Shown here piece after piece: positions 23,054 to 32,800 of a DNA stretch of 64,000 nucleotides (the stretch's first letter is position 1; every line of letters begins with the position of its first letter). The position numbers and the translations under genes were made by a program. The stretch is from Ereboglobus sp. (lineage in GTDB: Bacteria; Verrucomicrobiota; Verrucomicrobiia; Opitutales; Opitutaceae), in contig JARKRC010000021.1 of assembly GCA_029974595.1 (NCBI GenBank), positions 1 to 64,000 of the forward strand, written 5' to 3'. Under the pieces are notes generated by a model, which did not search any database, was not told the DNA's origin, and saw nothing but the letters and a program-made list of their open reading frames with translations.

Positions 23054-25342
23054 TCACTCCGCATAGGCGCGGAGCGCGAAGAGGGCGGCGGGGATGTTCG
23101 CGCAGGGGGGCGCGACTTCCACGCGGAGCGACGTCGTCGTGACAGGCTCGGAAATGACGTGTTCGCGGAGGGTGAGGTGGTTGCCTGCCACCTCGATGAG
23201 GGCGCGGCCGGTCGTCGCGTCGCGTATTGTGTAATTGGATACACAGAAGGGCATGTCGCTTTCGGGATGGCCCATCTGGACGGATTCCATCGGGTGATCG
23301 AAATCGGTGTCGAAGGCGAGCGCGACGCGGCGGATGCGCTGCGGCCTGTCCCATGCGAGTGTGATGGCGGGCGCGGGATCGGATGGGTCGGCGACCCAGG
23401 CGTTGGGCGAGGCGACGGGACGGTCGATGCCGTTGACGAGATTCCCGGCGGCGAAAAGCGCGACGGGCGGCTCGATGGCGCAGGCGAGGTTTTCGCCATT
23501 GGGTCGACGGCGGGGGAGCCAGAACTCAAAGGTGTCGACACCGACTCCGGGAGGCGGGGTTTGCACGGGGGATTTGGCGACGGCTTTGTTGACTTCGTGC
23601 GTCAGTGCGAGAATGCCGGTCACGCGCCGGTCGGAGATGGCGGTTTCGACGAGAGGGTTGGCGTGGATGATGTAGAAGGCGTATTCGCGATTTTCGATTG
23701 TCGCGTCGAAGGCGAGTTCGATGGTCGAATCGCCCGACTGGATCGCGATCTTGCGGGTGGCGAGCGTGGTGTCGGGGGTGTGGTTGCCGGGTTTGCTGCT
23801 GAGGCGCAGCTCGACGCGCACGGTCGTGGCGGCGGAGGCGCGGACTTGGTAGGTGACACGCGGCGCGGGGCCGGGAATGACGGGAATCATCATCGCCCAC
23901 GAGGCATCGAGGCGGCGGTATTTGCCACTGGCGGGGAGCGAGGCGAGCGCGAGCGTGGTGGTGGCGGTGAGTTTTGCCTTGGGCGCAAGGTCGGCGGGGT
24001 CGTTGAGCGCGACGCCCGGAATGTATTGGCCGCGCTTGATGAGTTCGCGCTGGAGTTCGGCAAGGTATGGGCCGGCGGCGATGTCGCGGGGAAGGGCGCT
24101 GTATTTTTTGCAGAGCGCGGCGGCGAGGCCGACAGGAGCGGCGTTGTGGCCGCACGTGGCCATGACGCGCGTCGAGCCGTAGGCGACGTGGGAGGCGCTG
24201 ATGATGCGTCCGGCGAGGAATAGGTTTTTGATGTTGCGGCTGTACAGCGTGCGGTAGGGGATGGGGTAAACGCCCTTGGCGTGGTATTGGGTGCAGCCGT
24301 CGATGGGACTGTAAACGCCATCGGCGGGATGGAGGTCGATGGCCCAGCCTCCGTAGGAGACGTCGTCGTGGTGGGAGATTTGTTCGACGAGCTCGCGCTG
24401 GGTGAGCATGTGGTCGCCCTCGAAGCGACGGCTTTCGCGTTTGCCGGCGAGGGTGCCGACCCATTCGAGCGTCATGGTTTCGGCCTCGGGAAACCTGCCG
24501 GAATTCTTGATGTGGTTCCAGACGCCGTAGATGACTTTCCAGAGCTCCCATTTGATGTCCTCGGTGTCGTGGACGGTGTCCATGCGGCCGCCGTATTCGA
24601 CCCACCACAGTTTGCAGCCCTGCTCGGCGGCGGAGAAATCCTTGTAGCGCGGGATTTTTGTGATGTCGATGAGCGCGAAGGAGGGAGGGGTGAATTTCAC
24701 GGGGCGTCCGGTGTCGCGCGAATAGAAGTAGAGGGAGTGTCCCAAGAGTTCTCCGAACTCGTCGCCGGGGGCCATGCCTTCGTCGAACTCGGCCTTGCTT
24801 TCGGCGCCCATGCGAAAGGCGGCCCCGGCGAGGAAGCCGATGATACCGTCGCCGGTGGCGTCGCAGAAAAGAGGGGCGGTGAGAATGTATTCGGTGGAAT
24901 TTTGCGGATTGAAGGCGCGGACGGAGCGGATGGTGTCGGCGTCGGATTTTTCGAGGTCGTAGATTACGGTGTTGAGGAGGAGCGTGATATTGGGTTCGCG
25001 CTGCACCATTTCGAGGAGGAGCGCGTCAACAAAAACGGGATTGCCCTCGCGATTGCGGTGGACGTTTTCGACCATGAACTCGTCGATGATGCCGCCTTCG
25101 CGCGCCCAGCGGTTGTTGTTTCCCATGTGGGAAGTCGCGCCGAGTATCCAGAGGCGGACTTCGCTCGAACCGTTCCCGCCGAGGACGGGACGGTCTTGGA
25201 GGAGGATCACCTTGAGGCCGGCGCGCGCCGCGGCGATGGCCGCGCAGACGCCGGAGAGCCCGCCGCCGCCGACAACAAGATCGCAGTCGAGCGGAATGGA
25301 TTTGAGCGGGCGGACGCCCGCGGTGGGTGGATTGGTGATCAT
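23054..25342 (-). CDS. FAD-dependent oxidoreductase with C-terminal beta-sandwich domain
   Basis: This 762-aa protein starts with a Rossmann dinucleotide-binding motif, DLVVGGGGLSGVCAAIAAAR (21-40), and VLGGNGSSEVR, typical of the FAD_oxidored family found widely in polysaccharide loci. The flavin domain runs to about residue 460. The remainder looks like a discoidin or galactose-binding-type beta domain (PAITLAWDRPQRIRRVALAF). No signal peptide is seen, so it is probably cytoplasmic. The oxidised substrate is unknown; a sugar or sugar acid is likely. The start at 25342 avoids translating the upstream repeat element. Confidence 0.82.
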   Translation of the reverse strand: MITNPPTAGVRPLKSIPLDCDLVVGGGGLSGVCAAIAAARAGLKVILLQDRPVLGGNGSSEVRLWILGATSHMGNNNRWAREGGIIDEFMVENVHRNREGNPVFVDALLLEMVQREPNITLLLNTVIYDLEKSDADTIRSVRAFNPQNSTEYILTAPLFCDATGDGIIGFLAGAAFRMGAESKAEFDEGMAPGDEFGELLGHSLYFYSRDTGRPVKFTPPSFALIDITKIPRYKDFSAAEQGCKLWWVEYGGRMDTVHDTEDIKWELWKVIYGVWNHIKNSGRFPEAETMTLEWVGTLAGKRESRRFEGDHMLTQRELVEQISHHDDVSYGGWAIDLHPADGVYSPIDGCTQYHAKGVYPIPYRTLYSRNIKNLFLAGRIISASHVAYGSTRVMATCGHNAAPVGLAAALCKKYSALPRDIAAGPYLAELQRELIKRGQYIPGVALNDPADLAPKAKLTATTTLALASLPASGKYRRLDASWAMMIPVIPGPAPRVTYQVRASAATTVRVELRLSSKPGNHTPDTTLATRKIAIQSGDSTIELAFDATIENREYAFYIIHANPLVETAISDRRVTGILALTHEVNKAVAKSPVQTPPPGVGVDTFEFWLPRRRPNGENLACAIEPPVALFAAGNLVNGIDRPVASPNAWVADPSDPAPAITLAWDRPQRIRRVALAFDTDFDHPMESVQMGHPESDMPFCVSNYTIRDATTGRALIEVAGNHLTLREHVISEPVTTTSLRVEVAPPCANIPAALFALRAYAE

Positions 25343-25381
25343 CAGAGTGGTTGGAAAATTGGAATGGTGGAGAGAGGGTTG

Positions 25382-25489
25382 GATTTTCGATTTTGGATTC
25401 TCGATTTTCGATTGGGCGCTGCCGCGCCGGCTGGCATTTGGAGCGGCAGCTCCTCCAATCGAAAATCGAGAATCGAAAATCAAAAATTC
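25382..25489. repeat. Dispersed long inverted-repeat element, copy 2
   Basis: Inverted arms at 25382-25414 and 25456-25489 contain a perfect 19-bp core (GATTCTCGATTTTCGATTG and its complement). The GC-rich centre includes GGAGCGGCAGCTCC, as in copy 1 at 6565-6659. It fills the gap between the MFS transporter and the oxidoreductase and slightly overlaps the transporter stop at 25488. Confidence 0.8.
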
Positions 25490-26876
25490 ATGTATTCTTT
25501 TTTTGGATACGTCCGAAATACAGCATGAGCCAGGCGGCGAGGTGCAGGAATGCCATCAACCAGAACCACATGGTGTAGCCGCCGCCTTGGACGGCGCGGA
25601 GGATGGGGCCGAAGACGGCGTAAACGGCGCGGTCGAGGAAACCGACGGGCGCGCTGGCGACGGGGGAAACCATCGCGGAGACGAGGGTGTTCATGATGAT
25701 GCCGCCAACGGTGCTTCCGGCGGCGACGACACTGAACACGGTGCCGAGGCAGGACTTCGGGACGACGTCAACGACGAGCGAGCTGATGTTGATGAGCCAG
25801 GCGAGCGCGGCGATGATGACGATCGCGGTATAAGCCATCGTGGAACCGATGCCCGCGACGTTAACGACGATGATGGAAACGGGCATGAAGAACGCGCATC
25901 CGAGCATGATCCACATGCGCGAGGCGGCGGGCGCGATTTTGCGTTTTTTGATGAGAGCGCCCGAGAGCCAGCCCCCGGCGAGGCTGCCGACGCCGGCGGC
26001 GGCGTAAACAATCCAGGTGATGGTGAGCTGGCTCTGGTCGAGACCGCGCTCGGAATGGAGGAATTTCGGAAACCAGAACTGGAAGAAATACCAGGCGGGA
26101 TCGGTGATGAGGCGTCCGAGCAGGAGCAGCCAGACGACGCGCGAGGAGAATATTTTTTTCCAACCCCACGGCGCTTCGTTCATGACGCTGCCGGCGGACT
26201 TGGCTTCCTCGACGTTAGAGTCGTCGAGGAGTTTGAGCTCCTTGTCGGTCGTGAAGCGCGATTGTTTTGGCAGGCGGTAAACGAGAAGCCAGGGAATGAG
26301 CCAGAGGAGTCCCGCAAGTCCGGTGAGCAAAAATGCCATGCGCCAGCCAACGCCCGTGCCCATGATGTTTTCGAGGAATGGCAGGTGCGTAGCGAAGGGA
26401 AAGGCCGCGAGCGGGATGACGATATAGGGAGCGACGGTTGCGCCGACGGTGGAGCCCATCGTGTAAACGCCGATGGCGAGGGCGCGCTCGCGGGCGGGGA
26501 ACCATTCGGAGACGGACTTGGAAGCGGCGGGCCAGACGCCGGCTTCGCCGAGGCCGAGCATGAAGCGGAAAAATCCCATGGAGCGCACGCCGTGCGCGGC
26601 GGCGGTGAACATGTTGCTGATCGACCAGAAGGCAACAAAGACGGCCATGCCCAGACGGGTGCCGAGCTTGTCCACCATGCGCCCCGAGACGAGGTAGGAA
26701 ATCGTGTAGGCGATGAGGAAGATATTGACGATGTTTCCGTAATCGCGATCGGTCAGGCCAAGATCGTGCTGGATCGTCGGGGCAAGCGCGGAGAGGGTCT
26801 GGCGGTCGATGTAGTTGAGCACCGCCGCGAGAAACACGAGCGTGATGATGAGCCAGCGGAAATTGGGGATCTTCAT
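25488..26876 (-). CDS. MFS transporter, anion:cation symporter (hexuronate-type)
   Basis: This 462-aa inner-membrane protein has twelve predicted membrane helices with a cytoplasmic loop in the middle. The first helix ends LNYIDRQTLS, a hallmark of the ACS family of the major facilitator superfamily (ExuT and related). A further conserved stretch is SGRMVDKLGTRLG in loop 2-3. It probably imports a uronate or other acidic sugar released by the cluster's hydrolases, driven by H+ or Na+. It lies between the paralogous large secreted proteins and the oxidoreductase. Confidence 0.9.
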   Translation of the reverse strand: MKIPNFRWLIITLVFLAAVLNYIDRQTLSALAPTIQHDLGLTDRDYGNIVNIFLIAYTISYLVSGRMVDKLGTRLGMAVFVAFWSISNMFTAAAHGVRSMGFFRFMLGLGEAGVWPAASKSVSEWFPARERALAIGVYTMGSTVGATVAPYIVIPLAAFPFATHLPFLENIMGTGVGWRMAFLLTGLAGLLWLIPWLLVYRLPKQSRFTTDKELKLLDDSNVEEAKSAGSVMNEAPWGWKKIFSSRVVWLLLLGRLITDPAWYFFQFWFPKFLHSERGLDQSQLTITWIVYAAAGVGSLAGGWLSGALIKKRKIAPAASRMWIMLGCAFFMPVSIIVVNVAGIGSTMAYTAIVIIAALAWLINISSLVVDVVPKSCLGTVFSVVAAGSTVGGIIMNTLVSAMVSPVASAPVGFLDRAVYAVFGPILRAVQGGGYTMWFWLMAFLHLAAWLMLYFGRIQKKNT

Positions 26877-26915
26877 AATGTGGAAGTGGGAATGCGGAGT
26901 GCGGAATGAAAAAGG

Positions 26916-29705
26916 TTATTTTTGGGGAGCCGCGGGTGTGGCAGTGAAGTTGAGTTTGGGCGCGTAGCCGTCGGCGGACGTGAGGTCTTGGCTGAACTCG
27001 TAAGGAAAACTGTCGGCGGTGAGCGTAGTCGTCGTGGCGCTCGTGGTGATGCGAAGCGCGGCGCGGCTCCATTTGCTGTCGTCCTCGCGGAGGTAGGCGT
27101 AGAGCCATGTGGCGCGGTCGCCGAGGCTGAGCGTGATGGCCCGGGCATCGCCGGGTGAGAGTTTTTGAATGCCGGTGGTGATGGGCTGCGCGAGGTCGCG
27201 TCCGGGCGTCCAGCCGGGGGCGGGTTTTGCGCCTTCAATATAGAGGGCGGTGATGCCGGAGGCGGCGACTTCGACCGGGATGCCGTCGCGCGGATCGCAA
27301 GTGATCGTGCGAATGTATTTGTTTTCCTGATACACGCGGACGCGGGCGCCGCCGGGGAGCGCGGAGAAACAAGCGGGGTTGAGGCGAACGCGCGCGGTGA
27401 CGGCGGAGAAGGATTGATTGGTGAAGACGATGGCTGCGCCGGCGGCATCGTGCGCGGCGATGTAATTGAGCTCGTTGGAACCGGCGGTGACGAGGTTGTC
27501 GGGGAGCCAGAGATTGAGGTTTTCGATGTCGTAGATTTTGCCCGGACAATGCCCGTAGAAACGGCTTTGAAGGTAGGCGTAGCCCTCGATGTATTGGTCG
27601 GGGAAGTCGATTGCGCCGCGGCTGCGCGTGACGGCATCGGAAACGAGGTAGTCGAGGATCATCGAAGCCATGGGCCAGACGTGGTTGTAGTGAATGGAAT
27701 TGTAGCTCATTTCCTCGTGGGGGCGGAGGGCGTAGTCCGCTTTTTCGTAAACGGTGGTGCGTGCGGTGTTGATGTGGTAGCCGGGGAACGAGCGGTAGCG
27801 GCCAATTACGGCCGAGCGGGCGATGTCATGGAGAAACGTGTCTCCGGTGAGCGTGGCGATGCGGAGCATCCAGGGCGCATGATGCGCCATGAAGATGGCG
27901 CGGTGGCCGGTGGCGGTGCCGGAGGATTCGGGATTGAGGCCTTGCTCGGAAAGACGCCACGCGGGCGCGGTTTCTTCGGGACACGGAATGGCCGGAAACC
28001 CGCGTCTGCCGAGATACCAATAGACGGGGGCCTTGTTGCCGGTGTTGACGGTGATGTCGGTGTCGGGGATGAGCGGGCACATCCAGATGTAGAGGGCGTT
28101 GAGGCGCGCGCCGCGGCGGGCGGCTTCGAGGTAGCGTTTTTCGCCGGTGGCTTCGTGGAGCATGGCGAGATCGATCCAGCGCGGCACGAAACCGGTCCAG
28201 AAAAACGTGCCCTGGCCGTCGGGGTCTTGGAAGGAGGCGGAGGGCTTGTCCACGCGGCGGGCGATGTAGGCGTCGGCTCCGCGACGCGCGAGATCGAGCC
28301 AGTGTTTTTCCCCCGTAGCGCGGTAGAGGGCGAGGGCGTTCCACCATGTGGGGCCGCGCGAAACGTCGTCGAGGTTGATCACACGGTCTTTCGGGTAGAG
28401 AGCGCGGGCGGTTTCGATGAAGGCGTTTGTGTTGCCATGGCTGATGTCGTGGAGCGCGGCGAATTCGCTGACGGGCGCGCAGGGGCCGAGGAGGGCGCGC
28501 GAGGGGGACTGGATTTTTTGCTTCGGGTCGAGGCTGAAGAGAAATTTTTCGCGGGAAAAAAGATATTCGAGAATAGGGCGGGCGCGGTCGTTGAAAAGTT
28601 CGGCGCGGCCCGTGACGAGGGCGAGTTCGAGCGGATTGAGCGAGGATACGTTTTTGACCGCGCCGGGGACATCGGTCGAGTAGCCGCAGCCGCGGAGGGG
28701 AGCGTTCCAGTAGGAATACTTGCTCATGCCGTAGTCGATGATGCGGGTGAGGGCGGCGTTGAGCGTGCCGAGAGCGTTGTGGCGGCGGTCGCGGAAATCG
28801 TAGAGCTCGCGGGCGATTTTTTCGAAGGCGGCGGTGACGTCGGTATCGCGAAGGGCGACGAGGCGGAGTTTGAAGGTGAGGATTTCGCCGGCTTTTCCGT
28901 AGGAGCCCGCCCCGCCGAGCATGGGGAAGAAGAGCATGGGACGGAGCGTCTTTTCAGGCGTGCGGAGGGCGATGCCGAAGCGGGAATTGTCGAAGGTGGG
29001 AAGCGGCTGGAACGGGAGTTCGCCGGGATCGGCAACGATGCCGTAGAGCGTGCCGGCGGCGTTGCGAACGAACGCGGCGGGGAGCGGCGACATGTGCGCG
29101 GTGGTGAGGTAGGGAAGCGATGGAAAACGGCGCTCCGTCCAAATGAGGGGCTGCCAGGCTTCGCGCGCGTCGGCGTCGGCGACGGCGGGTGCGCCGGTGT
29201 AGCCGATCGAGAGCCAGCCGTCGCGTTTGCGCGTGGCGGTGATGGTGAGGGTGGGGAAGGCGGCGGCGTCTGTGTCGAGCGTGGCGGTGAGGCGGACGGC
29301 GGGATTGGTGTCGGGAAACGCAAAGGTATTGCCGGAGGCGGCTCCGGTGAGTTCGGTGTGATCGGCGGCGTCGAAAAGATTGAAGGCGCGGTTGCGCATG
29401 GCCCCGTCGAGGATGCGCTCGTCGAAGCCGTCGCCGCCTTGCGTGATGTCGCGGGTAGCGGTGGTTTTGGCGGCGCGGGAGGCGTCGACTTGCCATGTGG
29501 GGACGTTGTAGGGCACGCCGGTGATTCCGGCGGGGCGCATGGCGATTTTCGGATCGTCGGCGCGGAAGAGGATCGTGAAGGCGGGACGGAATGCGGAAAA
29601 ATCGGCGGTATCGCGGGCGTCCGGCGCGGCGCGCATCGCGGACGCGAATGCGAGCAGGAGTGAAATGCCGGATGCGAAACGAATGTGGCGAGTTGATAAC
29701 ATCAT
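26916..29705 (-). CDS. Large secreted protein of unknown function, (alpha/alpha)-barrel-like; paralogue of the 29832-33272 product
   Basis: This 929-aa protein has a signal peptide (about 1-26). The middle (about 320-700) repeats helical pairs such as NALALYRATGEKHWLDLARR and LAMLHEATGEKRYLEAARRG, as in (alpha/alpha)6 glycosidase or lyase barrels. N-terminal and C-terminal parts are beta-rich. It shares ordered motifs with its upstream neighbour: the FPGYH/YPGYY region, SRGAIDFP, a GYAYLQSRFYG-like strand and a terminal SFPYEF. I cannot assign a known GH or PL family. An operator-like palindrome lies about 100 bp upstream of its start, suggesting its own promoter. A new or divergent carbohydrate-active family is possible. 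Confidence 0.8.
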   Translation of the reverse strand: MMLSTRHIRFASGISLLLAFASAMRAAPDARDTADFSAFRPAFTILFRADDPKIAMRPAGITGVPYNVPTWQVDASRAAKTTATRDITQGGDGFDERILDGAMRNRAFNLFDAADHTELTGAASGNTFAFPDTNPAVRLTATLDTDAAAFPTLTITATRKRDGWLSIGYTGAPAVADADAREAWQPLIWTERRFPSLPYLTTAHMSPLPAAFVRNAAGTLYGIVADPGELPFQPLPTFDNSRFGIALRTPEKTLRPMLFFPMLGGAGSYGKAGEILTFKLRLVALRDTDVTAAFEKIARELYDFRDRRHNALGTLNAALTRIIDYGMSKYSYWNAPLRGCGYSTDVPGAVKNVSSLNPLELALVTGRAELFNDRARPILEYLFSREKFLFSLDPKQKIQSPSRALLGPCAPVSEFAALHDISHGNTNAFIETARALYPKDRVINLDDVSRGPTWWNALALYRATGEKHWLDLARRGADAYIARRVDKPSASFQDPDGQGTFFWTGFVPRWIDLAMLHEATGEKRYLEAARRGARLNALYIWMCPLIPDTDITVNTGNKAPVYWYLGRRGFPAIPCPEETAPAWRLSEQGLNPESSGTATGHRAIFMAHHAPWMLRIATLTGDTFLHDIARSAVIGRYRSFPGYHINTARTTVYEKADYALRPHEEMSYNSIHYNHVWPMASMILDYLVSDAVTRSRGAIDFPDQYIEGYAYLQSRFYGHCPGKIYDIENLNLWLPDNLVTAGSNELNYIAAHDAAGAAIVFTNQSFSAVTARVRLNPACFSALPGGARVRVYQENKYIRTITCDPRDGIPVEVAASGITALYIEGAKPAPGWTPGRDLAQPITTGIQKLSPGDARAITLSLGDRATWLYAYLREDDSKWSRAALRITTSATTTTLTADSFPYEFSQDLTSADGYAPKLNFTATPAAPQK

Positions 29706-29801
29706 TAAAGTTGGCTGTTGCTAAGAAGGGTTTGACCACGGGGCGCGCGAACGCAGCGGGGATTTGCGGTTATGCGGTGTGACGATGCAAAAGCGGAATG
29801 C

Positions 29802-29814
29802 GTCAACAGTTGAC
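29802..29814. promoter_or_regulatory. Candidate LacI-type operator upstream of the 929-aa protein gene
   Basis: GTCAACAGTTGAC is a perfect 13-bp palindrome with a single central base, 97 bp upstream of the start at 29705. Two near-identical sites (33373-33385, 34562-34574) precede the other paralogue and the LacI-type regulator. Confidence 0.75.
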
Positions 29815-29831
29815 TTGCAAGCATCGCTTTT

Positions 29832-32800
29832 TTACCGCGCCGTGCCGGGCAGTTCGAACCATTCCGTGGTTTGGTCGGCGGCATTCGGGGCGGAGAGGCG
29901 CAGGCGCACGCGGATCGGGCGGTTCATCGGGATATCGCCAACGGTGAATTCATAGGGAAAGGAATCCAGTTTTTGCGCGGGGGCGTTTTCGGTTTCGAGC
30001 TGCGCCCGGGCGCCATCGGCCGGGCGTCCGTTCAGGACGGCGTAGAGTGAATCGCGCCCGAAGGGCGAGCGAATGCGGAAGAGCCGCAATTCGCCCCAGG
30101 GCGCGCCCAAGTTCGCGATGACGGGGCGCGTTTCGAGTTTCGGCAGCGAGGGAGTAACGGAGGCCTCGGCTGCGTCGAAAGAGAGGATGGCCACGCCGCG
30201 TTCGGGAAGCGTGAGGACGTAGCGGCCGCGAGCATCGGTGGTGAGTTTGGGTTTGGCTGCCGACTTGCCGTCGCCGGTTATGCGAAGGAGCGGTTTTTTA
30301 CCGGACGGGATGCCGAGCGCCTCTCGGTCGATCGTGATGGAGGCGGTTGCGGGGCCGCGGGCCTGGTTGAGGAGAACCAGATGAAATTTATTTTTTCCCC
30401 GCGCGCCGAAATAATCGACCATGGGCGTATCCACGGAGAATTTTTTGCGATCGAACATGAGGCGGCATTCGGGATCGTCGAAAACGCGCCCGGGCTTTCC
30501 GCCGTAGATGCGCGAGCTGAACCAGACATAGCCCTGCTGCTTCGAATAGGGAAAACGGATCGCGCCGCGGGTGCGCACGTCGGCGTCGGTGACGATGTAG
30601 TCAACAAGCATGGCGAGATGCACGGGCGCGTGGTGCCAGTAGAAGGAGGTGAGGTCCGGGCCGGCGTGCGGGTAATCCGGATTTTGCATGATGTCCGTAT
30701 GCGCGGAGAGATAGTAGCCCGGGTAGCTCGCGCCGCGTCCGATGAGCGTGTTGCGGGCAAAGGCACGATAGTATTCGTCGCCGGTTTCGCCGTAGAGGCG
30801 CAGGAGGTTCGCGGCCCAGACGGAGAGCATGATGTTGCTCATGCCGTTTGTGCAGGCGTGGAAATAGGTGGTCGGTTGTTCGAGGCCAAGGCCCGCGGGG
30901 GAAACAACCCAGGCGGGGATTTGTTTTTCGGGGATGTCGAAAGTGACCGTCGCGCGCGCGTGCGGCTTGAGGCCGGCGGGCCAGCCGAGCCGGAAGGATT
31001 TGTCGCCCTTCCACCAGACGGTGTGGTTGCAAACGTATTTGCCATCCGGATACAAAATCATGTTTCCATCCGGCACGGTCGGGGACACCCAGAGACCCGC
31101 GATGGTGTGGGCCGCGCCCTGCCGGGCGACATCGATGTAATTTTGCCCGCCGGTGAGTTCGTGGAGGTCGAGGAGATCCCACCAATAGGGATAATAGGAA
31201 ACATTGTAGAAGGGCTGGATGCCGACGGGGACGGCAAGGTTGGGATTTATTTCGAAGGCGCGGGTGATCCAGCCGTCGGCATTGGCCTGGATGCGTTTGA
31301 GAAGCGCGGGGTCGGGCTTGTTTCGATAGAGCGCGAGCCAGCCCGACCATTCGGTCTCGGTGATGCCGACGGGCTTGCGCGGGCGTCCGTCGGCAGCGGC
31401 GATGTAGGATTCGAGCCATGGGTTGAGGTTGCGCGTGAGGTCATCGAGCCCCTGCCAGACTGCGGAGCCGAAAAAGGTGTGGTTGTAGTCGATGACCGCC
31501 GATTTGTTGGTGACGTAAGCGTTGTTTTTTGCGGTGAGCGCGAAATGCGAGCTGGGGCGGCTGAGGAGAAACTCAATCGTCGGGAGCGAGCGCGTCGCGT
31601 AGAATTCCTCGCTTTGCGTGAGGAGCGCGGCGGATAGATACATGAGCGGCGCGGCGTGCGTGACCGTGCTTGGGCTCTCGATGTTTTCAGGGCCTTTGAG
31701 CCGCGCATCCCAGCCGCCGGCTTTGTCGTCGGCGATGAGGTCGATGATGTTGAGCGCCTGTCCGGTGAGCGATGTCGTGACAGGTTCGCGATAATCGGTG
31801 ACGCCGTAGAGCTGGGTGTCCGCGGCGCGCATGACCTGCTCCCACGATTGCGGCGCGGCGATGACATACCAGGCGGCGCGGAGTGTTTCGCCGCGTTTTT
31901 TCTGCGAGTCCATGCCGCCGAGTATGGGCGAGAAACTCCAAGGTTGCGCATCGCCTTCGGGCGAAAGGAGCGTGAAGCCGAAACGGGGATTGGTTCGGTT
32001 GGGCCATGCAGTCCCGATAAGGTCTGGCGGGGCGATGATGCCGCGCGTGATGGCGGGCAAGGCGTCGCGCGCTTTTTGCTCTATGAGCGCGTAGGGATGG
32101 GGCGTGAGCGATGAGGTGACGATTTCCGGCCCCTCGGGCAGGCGGCGGAATTGATAGATTGGCGGAAGCATGACGGCCGCGACTTCCTCCCGCGGCACGG
32201 GTTGTCCGCAGGCGAAAGCCAGCGAATGCCAGCCGTCGTCATTGATTTCCATGGAAACATCCACGCGGGCTGCGGCGGTGCCCGCAGGCAGACGCCAGAT
32301 GGCGCGGGCGACGCAGGGAGCGGAAGCGGAGCGATATTCGATTTCGACGGCGCCGTCGGGCAGCGCGCGGGCATTGATCGGTTCGAGTCGCGTGAGCGCG
32401 CCAGCGACGTAAGGGTCGCGCAGGTCGGCGGCGCGACGCATTACATTGCCGCCGAGTTTCCAATCGACCTGCGCGCCTGTTTTCCATGCGGGGAAATAAG
32501 CGTCGAAGGAGACGTGGCTTGCCGCGCTGGAAAAAAGCAGCAGCGGCTCGACACCGGCATCGATAATGAGGACGCGGCCCCGGGCGTCCCTGGCGCGAAC
32601 CTCCCGCCACACGCGGGGTGATCCGTCTGCGGCGCGCGTGGAGCGAAAAACGATTGAGGTGGCCGCGTTGTCCAGTTGCGCGAGCGGCTGCGCGGCGCGG
32701 TCGGGCGCGGATGGCTGGGGGGCGCCGGCGGTGAAAACGCGCTTTGGCTGCACGATCGCGGCGCGATGGGTGTTGAGCGAGTTGCGCTGGCGTTTATTGG

